From Blastomussa wellsi (taxonomy: Eukaryota; Cnidaria; Anthozoa; Scleractinia; Plerogyridae), in contig OX393564.1 of the NCBI GenBank assembly GCA_947652115.1, forward strand, positions 24,152,076-24,216,075: a stretch of DNA of 64,000 nt, in the 5' to 3' direction. The notes below the pieces were generated by a model, which saw nothing but the letters and a program-made list of their open reading frames with translations, searched no databases and was not told where the DNA came from. A program made the translations under genes and the position numbers. Of this stretch, positions 50,697-62,991 are shown one piece after another. Position 1 is the first letter of the stretch; each line of letters opens with the position of its first letter.

Positions 50697-51149
50697 GTGT
50701 GATTTACCTCTGATAAGTGATATCGAAACAAGTTCGTGTGTAGAAATATAAAAATTATGGCACCTCTCATATCGATGTACAGCATACACATAAATGTGCT
50801 TTACCATAATTAAGCTTTCTTTAATGCCTATATAAACAAATTTTTCCCAAGAATATAACATTCGTATACGATTTTCCGTTTAGATTTACAAAATTGAGAA
50901 CGTCATGCTTGTTAAATATTGTACTTTGTAAAAATGTTCTGATATATATTGGACAAATATGTCCACATTATAAATAAATCCAAAATCGATGCAAATGATC
51001 GAGATACAAGATAATTATAAATGCAAAGGTAAATGGCTATGAAAATTAGCCATTACTTTTTGACTTCGCTCTTTTTAAACATAAATGAATAGAGGGGGTA
51101 AGTTTCTAAAGAAAATGTGGTGCTGCGTCGGTGGGAAGTATAACAATAT

Positions 51150-51260
51150 AATTTGGTTTTATCAACTGGGTTGATAATGTCAATTGGCCACCGTAAAGAG
51201 ATTAAAGAGCTGACGTTTTAAACATCTTTTTAAACATAGTTAGCTCTTAGCTAGCCGAAT
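51150..51260 (+). repeat. Dispersed repeat, partner of 11880-11990
   Basis: It contains TTTTATCAACTGGGTTGATA and AATTGGCCACCGTAAAGAG, followed by an AGCTGACGTTTTAAAC-like segment. Confidence 0.6.
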
Positions 51261-51537
51261 TAAAACCGCTTTGCATTGTCAGCGGTCTAAATTCAACACA
51301 ACCTCGTTCCCAGGGAATTCAACATTGCCACGCAGTGACGTCAAATACAGAGCTGTGCAAAAAATATGTTATATGTATAAAGGGGTACTCTTCATTGACC
51401 AGTAAGCCGAGTAATTGAGATATTCAAGAATTAGTTATTATTGAGCTGCTACATAAATGGAATGTTCAAACTAGAGTTAATATTGAAATGTGTGTATGAA
51501 GAATAAATAAAAGTGAAGAATGATCATCGCGGTGAAT

Positions 51538-51741
51538 TATTGAGTTCATATTGTTTTTCCCGTGAGGAATGAAATGATGTGAAGAACAAGCCTGAAAAAA
51601 TCAGGGCTTCAACGGGATTCGAATCCGTCACCTCCGCGATGCCGGTGCGATGTACTACCAAGTGAGTTATGAAGCCACACATCGGACCGTGGTCAATTTA
51701 TTGAGTTCATATTTTCCCGTTAGGAGTGAAATGATGTGAAG
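51538..51741. repeat. Direct repeats flanking a tRNA-like element
   Basis: TTGAGTTCATATT and CCCGT.AGGA.TGAAATGATGTGAAG occur at 51540-51584 and again at 51701-51741, on either side of the tRNA-like sequence. This suggests a tandem or composite retroposon unit. Confidence 0.65.
51605..51676 (-). tRNA. Degenerate tRNA-like sequence (Ala-GGC-like), probably not functional
   Basis: The minus strand has perfectly paired 7-base ends (GGCTTCA and TGAAGCC), a T arm around GGATTCGAATCCC, and an anticodon loop CCGGCAT that would place GGC. The D arm does not pair well, the anticodon stem has a mismatch, and position 33 is not T. It is more likely a retroposed or repeat-borne copy than a working gene. 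Confidence 0.35.
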
Positions 51742-52556
51742 TATATGAAATAATTAATATTTGAACTGGAGATGTGGATGAACGTAAAGAATGATCATAG
51801 CAGTGAATTTCCAATTTAAGCAATTGCCAAGTACACCTGGAGTATTCACGAGTATTCAGTTTGAATATAGGTGATGCAGAACTGCCATTCCTCCATTCCG
51901 CCGAATAGGGCCCGCGCAATTTGACCTTTAGAGGGAGAGGGGGGTGGGTTAAACGTGATCGCATTGGCATGAGCCAGCTACAGGGTGAAGGAAGGGGGGG
52001 AAGGGGGGGGGGGGGGGCGTCCGGGAGCATGTTCCCCTGCGAAATGTGGAATTTTTTTTGGCAACAGCTGCATTTTTACAATAGTTTACAACACGTTACA
52101 CTTCTTACAAAACATAACAATAAGTTCCAATATACTTACAATACATTACATAAAATAACATATGGCAAAAGCTTCTAGCATTTCTTGAAATTTTTGACGA
52201 GTTCGTTCCGCCTTGCTGCTATCTTTTTAAGCGATGGCGGGTACGCCATTCGCTTAATATCGGGCGACCGTTGATCCATTTCTTCGCCAACCGCTATCTT
52301 GGCGAAAACGGGGAACGAATTTCTTTCCAAGAGGAGAGGGATAGATGTGTACAGGGCTTTGCTAGGAATTGGAGCTTGAATGACAATGCTTATTGGGTCT
52401 TTCAATGGTGTTAGTCAATAGAGCTGTTCTCTTGCAAAAATCAAGGAAATGTGAGACAGTATTACAGCACCTATTGTTTTCGAACAAAGTCCACATATTT
52501 TCATGTATGAAGTATTATTTTGTTAACTCGTTTTAATATGTGGAAGGATCTTAGGC

Positions 52557-52980
52557 CCGGGGGTGGGAACTCCCTTAAATGTTGCATAGGTGTGTGCCGC
52601 GACGTTTCTTAAACCCTGACGGATAAAGTAAACGGAATTTGATACCCTATTTAGGACCAAACACGAAAAATGACAACCTATTCAAGGAAAAAACAAAAAC
52701 TAAGAAATGTTTAAACGGGTCAACTTTTTGTCTTTCCGTAACGTTTTCAGCTTGACAGACTGTTTCTTTTTCGTTTAGCGTGTTTTTTAGGCACTACAAA
52801 TTGCAAAATAACCAAATAATACAATTTAGGTACCCTATCTAAGAATCACACCATGAAAAATGCCAAAAGAAGCAAAAATGATGCCCTATTTAAGGAACGA
52901 GAACCTCGAAAACCATACCCTATCCCGTGGCACATCCTTATATAGCCCATATATGGGAGTACCCCCCCCCCCCCCCCCCA
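52557..52980 (+). repeat. Dispersed repeat ending CCATATATGGGAGTACCCCC
   Basis: The region contains repeated near-copies of CCCTATTTAGGACCAAACACG, here read as CCCTATTTA..A..A..ACG, near 52645, 52828 and 52884. It ends with CCGTGGCACATCC and a palindromic CCATATATGG before a poly-C run. An inverted fragment lies at 42872-42965. Confidence 0.6.
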
Positions 52981-53920
52981 GATCTTAGGGCCTGAATTGA
53001 GGTGCCGCTCAATAGAAAGAAATATAAGTCCAGAAATAATATAATAAATATAATCAGAAATATAAGTCCGCTGTCATCTAGTTTGAAATCAAATTAAACT
53101 CTCACGATTTGTAAAGAGTGTTGATTTGCACATTCAGTTCGTCTGATTTTCATCAGTGTATCAATAGGTGATCTAACGGTTAGAGATTGAATTGGAATAC
53201 AGCGATATCATTAACACCTCAGTGTTTAACGATGGTATATTAATGCCGTTTCAACAGATTTCTGCTCATCTGCGGGTGGATGTAAAAAGAGCACATTGCA
53301 TGCAAACTAGAAGGTAAGTGAATTATTTCTACAATTTGAAGTGGCTTCGTTGAGGACTCCTATTCATGTGTTTGATCATATAATGTATCGTTATTTGGGT
53401 TAGCATAAACGGTCGTAGCTTTAAAAAGATACTGAATTGTTTTATGACATTTCTTTTCTCCGGCGCGGCTTCGCGATCCTTTGCAATGTTCTAGCCTGAA
53501 AGTTTTTTTTGCGCATATTACAAATTCGGAAAAGAACGCAATAGCAAATAGCGTAGATGGTAATGCACTTTCTTTTACGAGCCTTGGACGAGCAGACGTC
53601 TGTCGTCGTGAATACCCTTCTCAAGATACATCTGCTATCGATGCTTTCAATGCCAGATCAATAAACTACAGCTCTGAAAGAGTGATTTCAGTTTAATATA
53701 TCGTACATAAACCCGAGATGTTGAGTGAAGTGTTCTCGTAACGCGATTCCGCGTGGAATTTGTGCAATTAAACAACACATCGATTTTTGATCCTGTTTGG
53801 ATTATAACGGTAAGGCCTCCGTTATTGACCTGCTTATCGCTATGTGTCGTTTTCCGTTTTTTCCTCAATTAAGGTCCTTCGCTCCTTCTGCGGTGGGCGG
53901 AAAAATATAAACGCCGCCCT

Positions 53921-53964
53921 CGAATAAACGCCGCAATCTTTCTCGAGATTGCGGCGTTTATTCG
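53921..53964. repeat. Perfect palindrome CGAATAAACGCCGCAATCT
   Basis: A 19-base arm and its exact reverse complement are separated by 6 bases. A related palindrome with the same AATAAACGCCGC core lies at 54961-54982. It would form a stable hairpin. Confidence 0.85.
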
Positions 53965-54456
53965 AAGCATTTATTTATAACCAATGTAAGCAATTCAAGT
54001 ACCTATATTTAAAAACAAAAGACAACATTCAATCTAAACCAGTCGTGGAAATTTAGTTTTCTCGATTGTAATGTTATTCAGTTCAAAGTGGCTATACCTT
54101 CATAGCTTCGCTGCTTAGCTCTCTCTCTGAAACTTCTGCGATGCGCAATTCCGTGGTAACAGCCGAGAATCTTGCCGGTACAACTAGTACGATTTCACTC
54201 TTTCTTTTGCCAGTGACTTTCGCAAATACGTTGTTCGCAGTGTTTGCGCGTAGGAAGTTATTTAATAAGCGAGCTGAGACAGCTTAATTGGGACGTGGCC
54301 AGCAAGCCTCTACTTTGAATTCGGCTGCTTTGAGCCTTTGGGACCGGGAGATTTATAAACACCAATTGCGTTTTCATCGTGCTCCTTAGCTTCTGTGCGA
54401 GTATCTCCATTATATAAAAGACAGTGGACAGTTCGATTTTCATATATAATCGTTAC

Positions 54457-54615
54457 GAAATAGAAAACATGTACCGTGTTTGTTTGGGAGAACGAGAAAT
54501 GCTTTGGGAATACGAGCAGTAGGCGAGTGTTTCCACAGCTTTTTCGAGTTCTCCCAAACTTTCACGTATGTTTCTATAATTCGATAGAAACACTAAGTAC
54601 ATGTTTTCTATTTCC
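54457..54615. repeat. Inverted-repeat element AAATAGAAAACATGTA
   Basis: The outer arms AAATAGAAAACATGTA and TACATGTTTTCTATTT are exact inverses. Inner arms TTTGGGAGAACGAG and TTCGAGTTCTCCCAAA also pair, so the whole 159 bases can fold back. Confidence 0.75.
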
Positions 54616-54960
54616 TTTAGAAAACACCGCGACGAGAAAAAGGAAAACAACTTGTTAACTTTGATTATCAAAATGTAAATTCTCTTTGCTCGCGCCATCA
54701 TTACGTCAACAGCTCGTGCTAGTTCTGTGTCTCCATCGAGTTATAGAAACACGATATTTAACCAATCAGCTTGCATATTTTCTTAGGACTGTTTTCTGAT
54801 ATAAATTGAAAAGACATAACTTTTAATCTTAGTTTTTTGGGGGTTGATTGTATTGGTTAAATTGACGTTTAATTGATACAATAAATTCACAGTTGTTGTT
54901 ACAAGGTTTGCAAAAAACGCCTCCCTCAAATAAACACCGCATCTTAAGTGCCAAGAATTT

Positions 54961-54982
54961 AATAAACGCCGCGGCGTTTATT
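54961..54982. repeat. Palindrome AATAAACGCCG-CGGCGTTTATT
   Basis: A perfect 22-base palindrome preceded by an AAATAAACACCGC variant. It belongs to the same family as 53921-53964, which suggests related ends of one decayed element. Confidence 0.75.
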
Positions 54983-55194
54983 CGAATAATTACGGTAGGA
55001 GTTTTATAATCTCTCAATTGTACAAGGAGCCCGCGCAATACAGGATATCACCAATCGATATCCGGGATAAATTCATTCACGACGTTCCTTCTACAAACAT
55101 TTTGTTCCACTTACTAAAGCATTGTTTTAAGTATTTCATGGCCTTTTTTTTTCAATTTGCAGTTCAACAGTTGTTACAGAGTGATCGAAGCAAT

Positions 55195-58100
55195 ATGACT
55201 GTTTCACCGCATCGTTTGATAATTTTCATCTCGATACTTTTCTGCGAAAATATGATTTCTGTCCAGGGAAGAACTATGCATGCAAAAGAGCCTCCGGGAA
55301 AATTCAACGAGACAATGGCTGATTCAGGTGACTGATAGTGATAAGCAATATTTAAATGGTGTAAGTATTTGGAGGGGGTGGAAGTGATTGTGGCCGCTGG
55401 AAATTTACCCCTTGAATTCATACCCCCACTGTTAGATACAAAAGGGTAATTTAATGGCACCCGTCCCTTAGGTTTTCGTTCTAATATTAATAAGAGAAAT
55501 AAGAGATATAAAATTAGAGATATAGCGCTGACCTTGGATTCGCTATCTTGGATCGCTTTCAATTTCTGAAAAGAATTGAAAACCAAAAAACGACCAGAAA
55601 CGTTCACAGCAATCGAATTTAGTTGCAAACCCCATTAACACAAGGTACAGTGCATTCTCGTCCCCAGAGCCGCATCTCCCTCTTAGCCCGGCTGGGCCTG
55701 TGCACGAGGAAAAAGAGGAGACAGATGAGTTGATTGGCTAGGATCTAACAATGGTAATCCAATCACAACAACCATTTTAACTGAATAAAATCGCTTAAAA
55801 ATAATAAAAAACAAGGGAAAGGCTTTCGTCCAACCCGTTTGTTTAATATCAAAGATGTAAGGACCATCGCAAAACCAAACATGGAACTTCCACAAAATCT
55901 TCACATAGGTATTTCTAGCTGCTTCAAGAGTGCCATTGGTGTTGCCAATCCCAGCATCATCCCTGAAAAACAGATGACAGCTTCATCTTACTACAGTTCA
56001 AGCTACAAGCCAGCTTATGGTCGCCTAAACTTTAACCGAGCGGACGGATGGTGTGCGAGAACCCCTGGTAAAAGTGGGGAATGGCTTCAGGTTGACCTCG
56101 GGAAAGTATTTCTAGTTTGTGGCGTTGCTACTCAGGGAGATAGCAGTTATGATCCTTCTGATGAATGGGTTACAGACTTCAAACTTGCTTACTCGCACGA
56201 TGGAAAAACCTGGACAACTTATAAGGATAGTAATGGAAAGGAAGTGGTGAGTTGAGTATCACACTTGTGTCGCCAGGAGTATCAACCGTGATTGTCAAAA
56301 AGCAATCAGATTTTTGGCGGGAAGGTTCTTTTTCATCACTCGCCGTTTATATATTAATGCCCGCGTTCATAGAAACTAATCGGTCCATAAGCATTCAACA
56401 ATTATTGAATGAGGTTGATTTTTTCATGATAGCGAGATTACCTAGGCCCAGGTTTATGTTAACAGGTAATGGAAAGGGGCAAAGAGCGAAGCGGAAACAC
56501 ACGAAAAGCAAGGGCGTTTCTTCTTCGCTTTCTCGATAGCACTCCTTATCGACTGAAGGCATTCTCGTCCCCAGAAGCCGCGATCCTTTTGGTCAGCACC
56601 AAGAATCTCGGCCTCTGGGAAGGTCCAACACCGCAGGTCCCCGATTCACGGACTTCCCGTCACTCTGCGCATGCACAAAGTCAAATATGACAAATCTGAT
56701 TGTCTGAAAGCTATGAAACGAGTTCTCTACCCATGCTTACAATTTGTTTTCGGCCAGAGGTCTCGATTCCTTGGTGCTGACCAAACGAATCGCGGCCTCT
56801 GGGGACAAGAATGAGCCGAAGGCTGAACCAGATAAACGTGCTTAACTAGACCTTTCTTATTTTGCTTCCTGTGCAAACCACGTTAATTTTGTACTTGTTC
56901 TGTTCTTTTCTCTTTTGTGTTAAATCTTATTATTTCCTTTCTGCCTCTGCAAAGAAGTGTGCCATTACCCGTACATAATGTTAATTGCCATTGCCATCCG
57001 ATGCATTTTAGCTAGCGATTTGTGTCGACTACGTGTAATTACTTTGAGTCTTAATTGGTTCATTGGATTGTCTCCGTCCTTTATGATTGGCAAAAGTAAT
57101 CACTTCGGTTTTTGTTTTACAAAACTCAGTCAACAGAAACTCCCTCCATTTCGTGTAATAACATGACAAATCCTGGATGCGTCTATTCAAGTAAAATCTG
57201 TAAGCTCTCAGCCAGTGATTTGGAATAGTACGCACAATTTGCAATAAATAAAAAGAGATATAGGATATTTGTTACTATTAATTAAGTACTTTTGGAACCT
57301 CCATTTTCTCAGGAATTTCACAGAAATGGCAAGAGTAATGGAGTCGACCAGCACGTATTAAAGCCATTTACTACAAGATTTGTCCGCTTTTATCCAACAA
57401 AGCGGTATAAATGGAATTGCCTCAGAGTGGAGGTGTACAGCGGTCTTTCAGGTAAATCTTTTACAATTCAATTATGTTATGCATATTACTTAATTTATAG
57501 TTTTCTGATTTTTAGATGTATCTCAACTTTGTAATATCTTTTCAGTTTGCCTGCTTGCTAAAAAATACGAAGCTGGCATTCCTTTTCTTTCCTGTAGCAT
57601 TTAGTAGATACAGCCATAAACGTCCTTTGTCCTGATTCCTTTCTAACCCCATCTGTCATTTGGTCGCGACTCCGTACTTACCCCACTGGTGCTGACTCCG
57701 TTCTAACCCCAGCTGTCAGGTCCTGGGTCCTAACTCCACACTAACCATAGTAGACTTGCCTAAAAGTCAAGCTCTCAGAGCGAAAACGAGCGTGAGTACC
57801 GCTTCTACCAAACCGGAAATGAGAAGCGAACGACTTTGAGAAAGTCTATAACCCTAACAGTCCTGGGTCCTGACTATATTAATCCTAACAGTCCTGTGTC
57901 CGGACTCCGAACAGCCCTGGGTTTTAACTCCGTAATATACATGCCACATGATTGGTAAATTTTATATGACCGCAATCACGTAAACACATCCACCATCATT
58001 ATATAGCGCTTTTTCACAAAGTCTCAAAACGCTTTACAACACTATACAGTTGCACTGGTCGTGGTTGGCAAACCACACCGATTATTTTAAAAACTAAAAC

Positions 58101-61100
58101 ACACCTCAACTTCCTATTTTTTGTCTATACTAGGAGCTATTTCTGATTGCGGTGCAAAGAGGATGTCCAAACGAATCGTGGGTGGACAGTTCGCTAGCCC
58201 TGGAGAATGGCGCTGGCACGTGGGATTACGTGTACATACCGATTTCCATTGCAGTGGTTCACTATTGACTCCAGAATGGGTGATCACCGCTGCACATTGC
58301 ACTGTACACTACAACAGCGAGCGAAGGTATTATGTGCATGTAGACTTTCAATAGCTATGACCTGATAAAGATGATTAACTTTTTCATTCACCGAGCTGGC
58401 CACACTTGTGGTACAAAATAACACCCTGCTGTTAGTCAAGTTTTTTTCGCTGGGACATCCAAAACAAAGCAAATTCATCTCCCGGAGCGCAGCTTGCCCA
58501 AATGCAAGGTGTTTTATATTTTGTAACTGGACCGTACAAAGGGTCTATCCAAATATTTTAAAACATCATTGATATCATTGTTATCATTTTCTTCATCATT
58601 AACCTTGTCGTGATTGTCGTAATTGTAGCGTTTCCTTTACCATTCATCTGTGGTATTGACTGTCTTTATCGTCAATGTTATTACGCCATTGTTGCTTTCT
58701 ATTTTGACAGGCTTTCTACGTCTTCACTCGAAATAAAGTGAGTAACTTCTCTCGTTTGCTTTGTTATCAAAAACCAATAAATTTGATTGTGTACATTACA
58801 ATCTTTAATACTGACTGTTAACGAATAATTTGAACGACCTCGGACGTACACGAAAACTCAACCCCCACCCCCCCCCCCCAGGGACTCCTCCCCCGGGAGG
58901 AATCCGGGAAAAATCGGGATAAATTTTGAAATGGAAATAAAACAATGAGCGGGAGCCACTAACAAAATGGGCGGGAACCGGGAGTTAAAAGTATGGGAAA
59001 CGGGAAGTTCAGATCCTGGTATGCCCACTTATGTTTAGACAAAAGCGATTTAGCTCTAGGTGATAATTCTTTTCTTAAAATGATTAAAATACAGCTTAAT
59101 TACGAACGGTGAGAAACATAAAGTCAATGCATGTTTTCTTCGTTTTGACGTCTAAAAAATGTTTGATTTTGCGTTAACTGCATTCGCCATTGTTGGTTGC
59201 TTAACGGGGATTTTAAACTCGCTGGAATCAAAAACATTATTTTTGAAAATAGTTTACCACCCTGCTCGTATAATTTTTTTTAAAATTTCTGCCACTGGTT
59301 CTTCAGTCAGCCAAGCGACTAAGGCTGCCTTGCATGTATCAAGGTTGTCTCTCCTCAATTAACTGTTCTTGATTGAAAAATATGATTTGTTTCACAAAAA
59401 TGAGTGTGAAAGTCTTCAAAGCGTTTAATTTGATTTTTGATTCGATTTTTCAATTGTGAGCAAAATCAAAGATGCAAGGTGAAAAGCATTCTCTTCTTTT
59501 CTTTTTCTAATTGTAACAGAGTTGGTGAACACCACTGGCATTGGGTCACCAGTGTGGAGCGGTATCATGACGTCAGCAAATTAATCATCCACCCTAAGTA
59601 CAAGTGGCCTGTGGATTATGACTTCGCACTGCTGAAACTTAAGACTCCTGTGGTAATTAATGAGCACGTGGGCACTGTCTGCTTGCCGGAATCAACCGTG
59701 AGGCTCCCAAAAGGAACAGTTATCTGGAAAACAGGCTGGGGTAAAACTAGAAGTTCAAATGTATCACCGGAATTGAAAGAAGTGGAAAGTACTATTGCCT
59801 ATTACGATTTAGACGATGTAAGTGTTTTGCTAAGACTTTGAAAGCAGTACATGGGCCTGAACGTTTGAGTCCTGAATTAGTAATGGTAACCATAGTGATA
59901 GGAATGAGTGGAGAGCATTTCAGGGAGCGATCGGGTAAGTAATTTTGAAAGTAGTCGAGCGCGTAGCGCGAACTCGATTACTTCTTGAAATGTATGACAT
60001 GAGATCCAATTACCAATCGTATTGACACCCGGAGTTTTCAATACATATTAATATTTCTACAATTGTTACTTATATTAGCTAATTTTATCCTCTGTTTTAC
60101 ATGAGCCCGCGTCATGACCTTGACATAGACATGATTGATTGATTGATTGATTGATTGAGTCTGAGAAAAAGTGCTTTTTAGCGAAAATGTCAACAAAGTT
60201 TCGCCAAAAAAGAGATCGAAGACACAACAAGAATGAGTCCACCTTAAAATGCTCGTCATATTGCAGGCATCCATTTTAAAGTTGATACCTGTAATAGGAC
60301 ACACGTGATCGATCACCAATTACGTGACAAATAGACCCGCGAATTTCCCAAGAATCATATTATTGATACGCTGGGTTCTAAACCTCTATTCGCTATCTTT
60401 CCCGCATCGTTTTCTCGTGCAATTATTGAATCGTTACATGACTAACGGGGCGGTGAATAATCAAGAGAAAGAGAAAAAAAAAGATAATTGTAGACAAATC
60501 TGAGTTATCGTTGCTTGAAAAGACTGAGAATATCCAGTTGCTGCACGACAAAATAAATGTTCTGTGTCGGCCGCAAAACGAGCAGATAGAAAAATAAGCT
60601 CACGGAAGTATAGTATATTATTATTCAGGACATTGCCCGTATATGCCCATGATATACGTAAGTTTCGGTAAGTTAGGATGATTCGTCCGTTATTTTGCAA
60701 AGCGCCGCTTAAACCATAGCCTTTGCAACAGTAAAACGTGCTTCATCTACAATTCGATCCTGTTCAATCATGTGACATATCGTCTGATTTTAGCCAACTC
60801 GGCCTACGGCCTGGTTGGGTAAGTATTCGGCGCGATTTCGCAGGATAATTGTTAAGTATATGGATCCTCTCGGTGGTCACCCTTATTACTTAACCGTGTG
60901 CGCAGAGTGAGATCAAACAAATACTTTTTTAATGTAAAAGTGCGCTTGATGAACGTGTACACATTTCTATTAGGTTCAGTTTGTAATTGATCATTCCCGG
61001 CGTTGGCTTCAGTTCATGCAACATGGCACGCCGGTAGCTCTACATAAGCAGTCTATTGACCCTATTTTGTTGATGCTCATTTTCTCTTTCTTTTAAGAAC

Positions 61101-61319
61101 TCATTTGGACACCCAGATTTTCTCCTCAAGGCTAAAACGAGTGGGCACGGAACTTGTAGCGGAGACTCGGGAGGACCAGTTGTGGCTGAACGAGACGGCA
61201 GGTGGTATTTGGAGGGTGTTCACAGCTGGGGACCAAGACCCTGTGGATCCGATTTGAATGGAGAAGCGGATGTGCGCGCTGTTCTACCGTGGATCAAAGA
61301 TACTATCAAAAATAACTGA
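55195..61319 (+). CDS. Secreted discoidin (F5/8C)-serine protease
   Basis: Exons 55195-55327, 55909-56246, 57313-57451, 58134-58326, 58711-58737 (27-base micro-exon), 59520-59817 and 61098-61319 join in frame to 449 residues. An N-terminal signal peptide ([10 protein letters not shown]) is followed by an F5/8C domain (about 46-203: [34 protein letters not shown]). A chymotrypsin-fold S1 protease follows, with activation site KRIVGG. The catalytic residues are visible: His in TAAHC, Asp in DYDFALLKL, Ser in GDSGGP. The residue six before the serine (189, chymotrypsin numbering) is Gly rather than Asp, arguing against trypsin-like specificity. The region before it lacks the usual Cys-168/Cys-182 pair, so a short exon may be missing between 59818 and 61097. 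An AG two bases before 55165 suggests a 5' UTR acceptor. Confidence 0.88.
56560..56813. repeat. CATTCTCGTCCCC-family MITE, copy 2
   Basis: The left end CATTCTCGTCCCCAGA continues with GATCCTTTTGGTCAGCACCA. The right end is the inverse with few differences. Same family as 254-683. It lies in the discoidin-protease gene's second intron. Confidence 0.75.
57630..57945. repeat. Degenerate tandem repeat TCCTGACTCCG..CTAACCCC
   Basis: Several imperfect units of CCTG.GTCCTGACTCC.TTCTAACCCCA occur between protease exons 57313-57451 and 58134-58326, interrupted at about 57755-57845 by unrelated sequence. Confidence 0.7.
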
Positions 61320-61387
61320 AAATTGGAGATTATATCTCTGTAAAGTATCTGCATGTCCAGGATCATTAAAGAGAATCATGCGCAAAA

Positions 61388-61393
61388 AATAAA
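61388..61393 (+). promoter_or_regulatory. Polyadenylation signal of the protease gene
   Basis: AATAAA about 70 bases after the stop codon at 61317-61319. Confidence 0.6.
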
Positions 61394-62991
61394 TTGTCGA
61401 TTTATTCGATTCGTTTTCACTGTTTTCCGTTCCTCGTAGCAACTTAATGTTAATCGTAGTGTAGAAGTAACAGGCATTATTTACAAAGACCTTCTACTTT
61501 TATTAATAACAGGTCTTTGTGAAAGTAAATGCTTAACGAGTGCATTAATACGATTTGTTAATCAACTGAGGCAGCTGTAGTCTGAGGGTCAATGACTAAA
61601 TCAACCAATCACATTGCTTCCTTCCGTTGCATCTCACCGGGTATTATCCCCTACGAGATTCATGCATTCAGTGTAATGTCGCTTTCTAAAAACAAGCTAA
61701 ATTCACTTGCATGAAAACTCTCTCGTACTTTACATTGGTTTGCAATGAAATACCTAGACAGAATCTCGTTGCAAACTTTTGGAATCCGCTATCCACCTCT
61801 ATCTGAAAAAATATTTTTCAGTCATGTAATAAATCTTTTAACTAAACTTTCTTGGAACCATTATGCATGGGGGAATATCGGTTCTCCATACCGGACCTCG
61901 CTGGGCTTAATCCGGTAGTTTCAAGACTTCGGGCCGATATTCTCCTTGTGTGGCCCTCGCGCGTTGTTCATTAGCAATTATTCGCCGAAAGCGAAGTAAA
62001 TGTCGGCAAAAAAATTCCCCGAGACGAAGGGTATTCAGTAAGCCTAACGCGAATAATTGTTTTAGTATAATTTTCAGAGGTGGATATCAAAAATTGCAAA
62101 CAAATGTAAGAAAGCACGACAATAAAACAGGCCACGAGAGCTCGCTTGCATAAATGTTCAGTCACCATAGTAACATACAACGACTGCAAATAAAGTTGCA
62201 CACATAGGAGTACGGGCACCTTCGGACTAGGGGGCTGTACCCTCCCTGCAGGAAAAAATACACAATTTCCGAATGTGTTAGCATTAAACCGGTATGAAAC
62301 CATCCAAAAATTACAACTACTGTTGCCCGAAACTGGGGGGGGGGGGGGGGGGGTGTGGAGAAAATTTGCAATCCAGATCATATTCATCTGGAAAGGGAAA
62401 ATGCGAAAGTTAGACCTGAAACTTGATGAACGGAATCTGTTAATTTTTGCTGTGTTTTGTGAAAGCACTATGAGTGGACTGAACTTTGAAATAATTTAGT
62501 TAGGGGGAAATTTGAATGTTACAAAGGTATTAAGTCGTTAAAATTCGGGTTCTACGTTTTTGTTCTTGAGTTCAACGTTTGAATTATTTCATATATTTTT
62601 TAAGTTCGTGATGCTACCGGCTGAGGATTCGGAATCGTTTAATTTCCGTTAATTAAAAAAAAATCAGTTTCACTCGCACTTCAACTTATGAAAGCGAGTC
62701 TGCGATAAATCGATATTGATCTTCATTATAGTAAAAAACAAATATTGGCGTCAGTTTTTCATGCGTCCGTACTGTTATTGACAATTAATTTCGCCATAAC
62801 GTTGTCAAAGTATAGTCAACATTCATGATCAATAACAAGTAAAACTAAATGCTTGCTTTTTAACAGGAACAACGCACGATTGTCCCCATTTAGCCTTTAC
62901 AGGTCTTGATAAAAATGTCCGCTTTTAGCTATATTTTATTGCTAACTTCAGGAATACTTAGAAATGTTTAGAAAACATTGAGCAGACAGCG
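61394..62991. other. Intergenic region between the protease gene and gene F
   Basis: No gene is supported. It holds an imperfect inverted pair (GGGGGAATATCGG near 61869 and CCGATATTCTCC near 61934) and a poly-G run near 62335-62353 beside sequence related to the repeat at 14710 and 16326. Confidence 0.5.

Larger units (their letters stand above)
50066..55194. other. Gene-poor region between gene E and the protease gene
   Basis: No gene is supported. It contains a dispersed repeat (51150-51260), a tRNA-like element with flanking direct repeats (51538-51741), poly-G runs, a coral-style dispersed repeat (52557-52980), and palindromic repeats (53921-53964, 54457-54615, 54961-54982). The stretches 50066-51150 and 52985-53880 show nothing recognisable. 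Confidence 0.6.
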
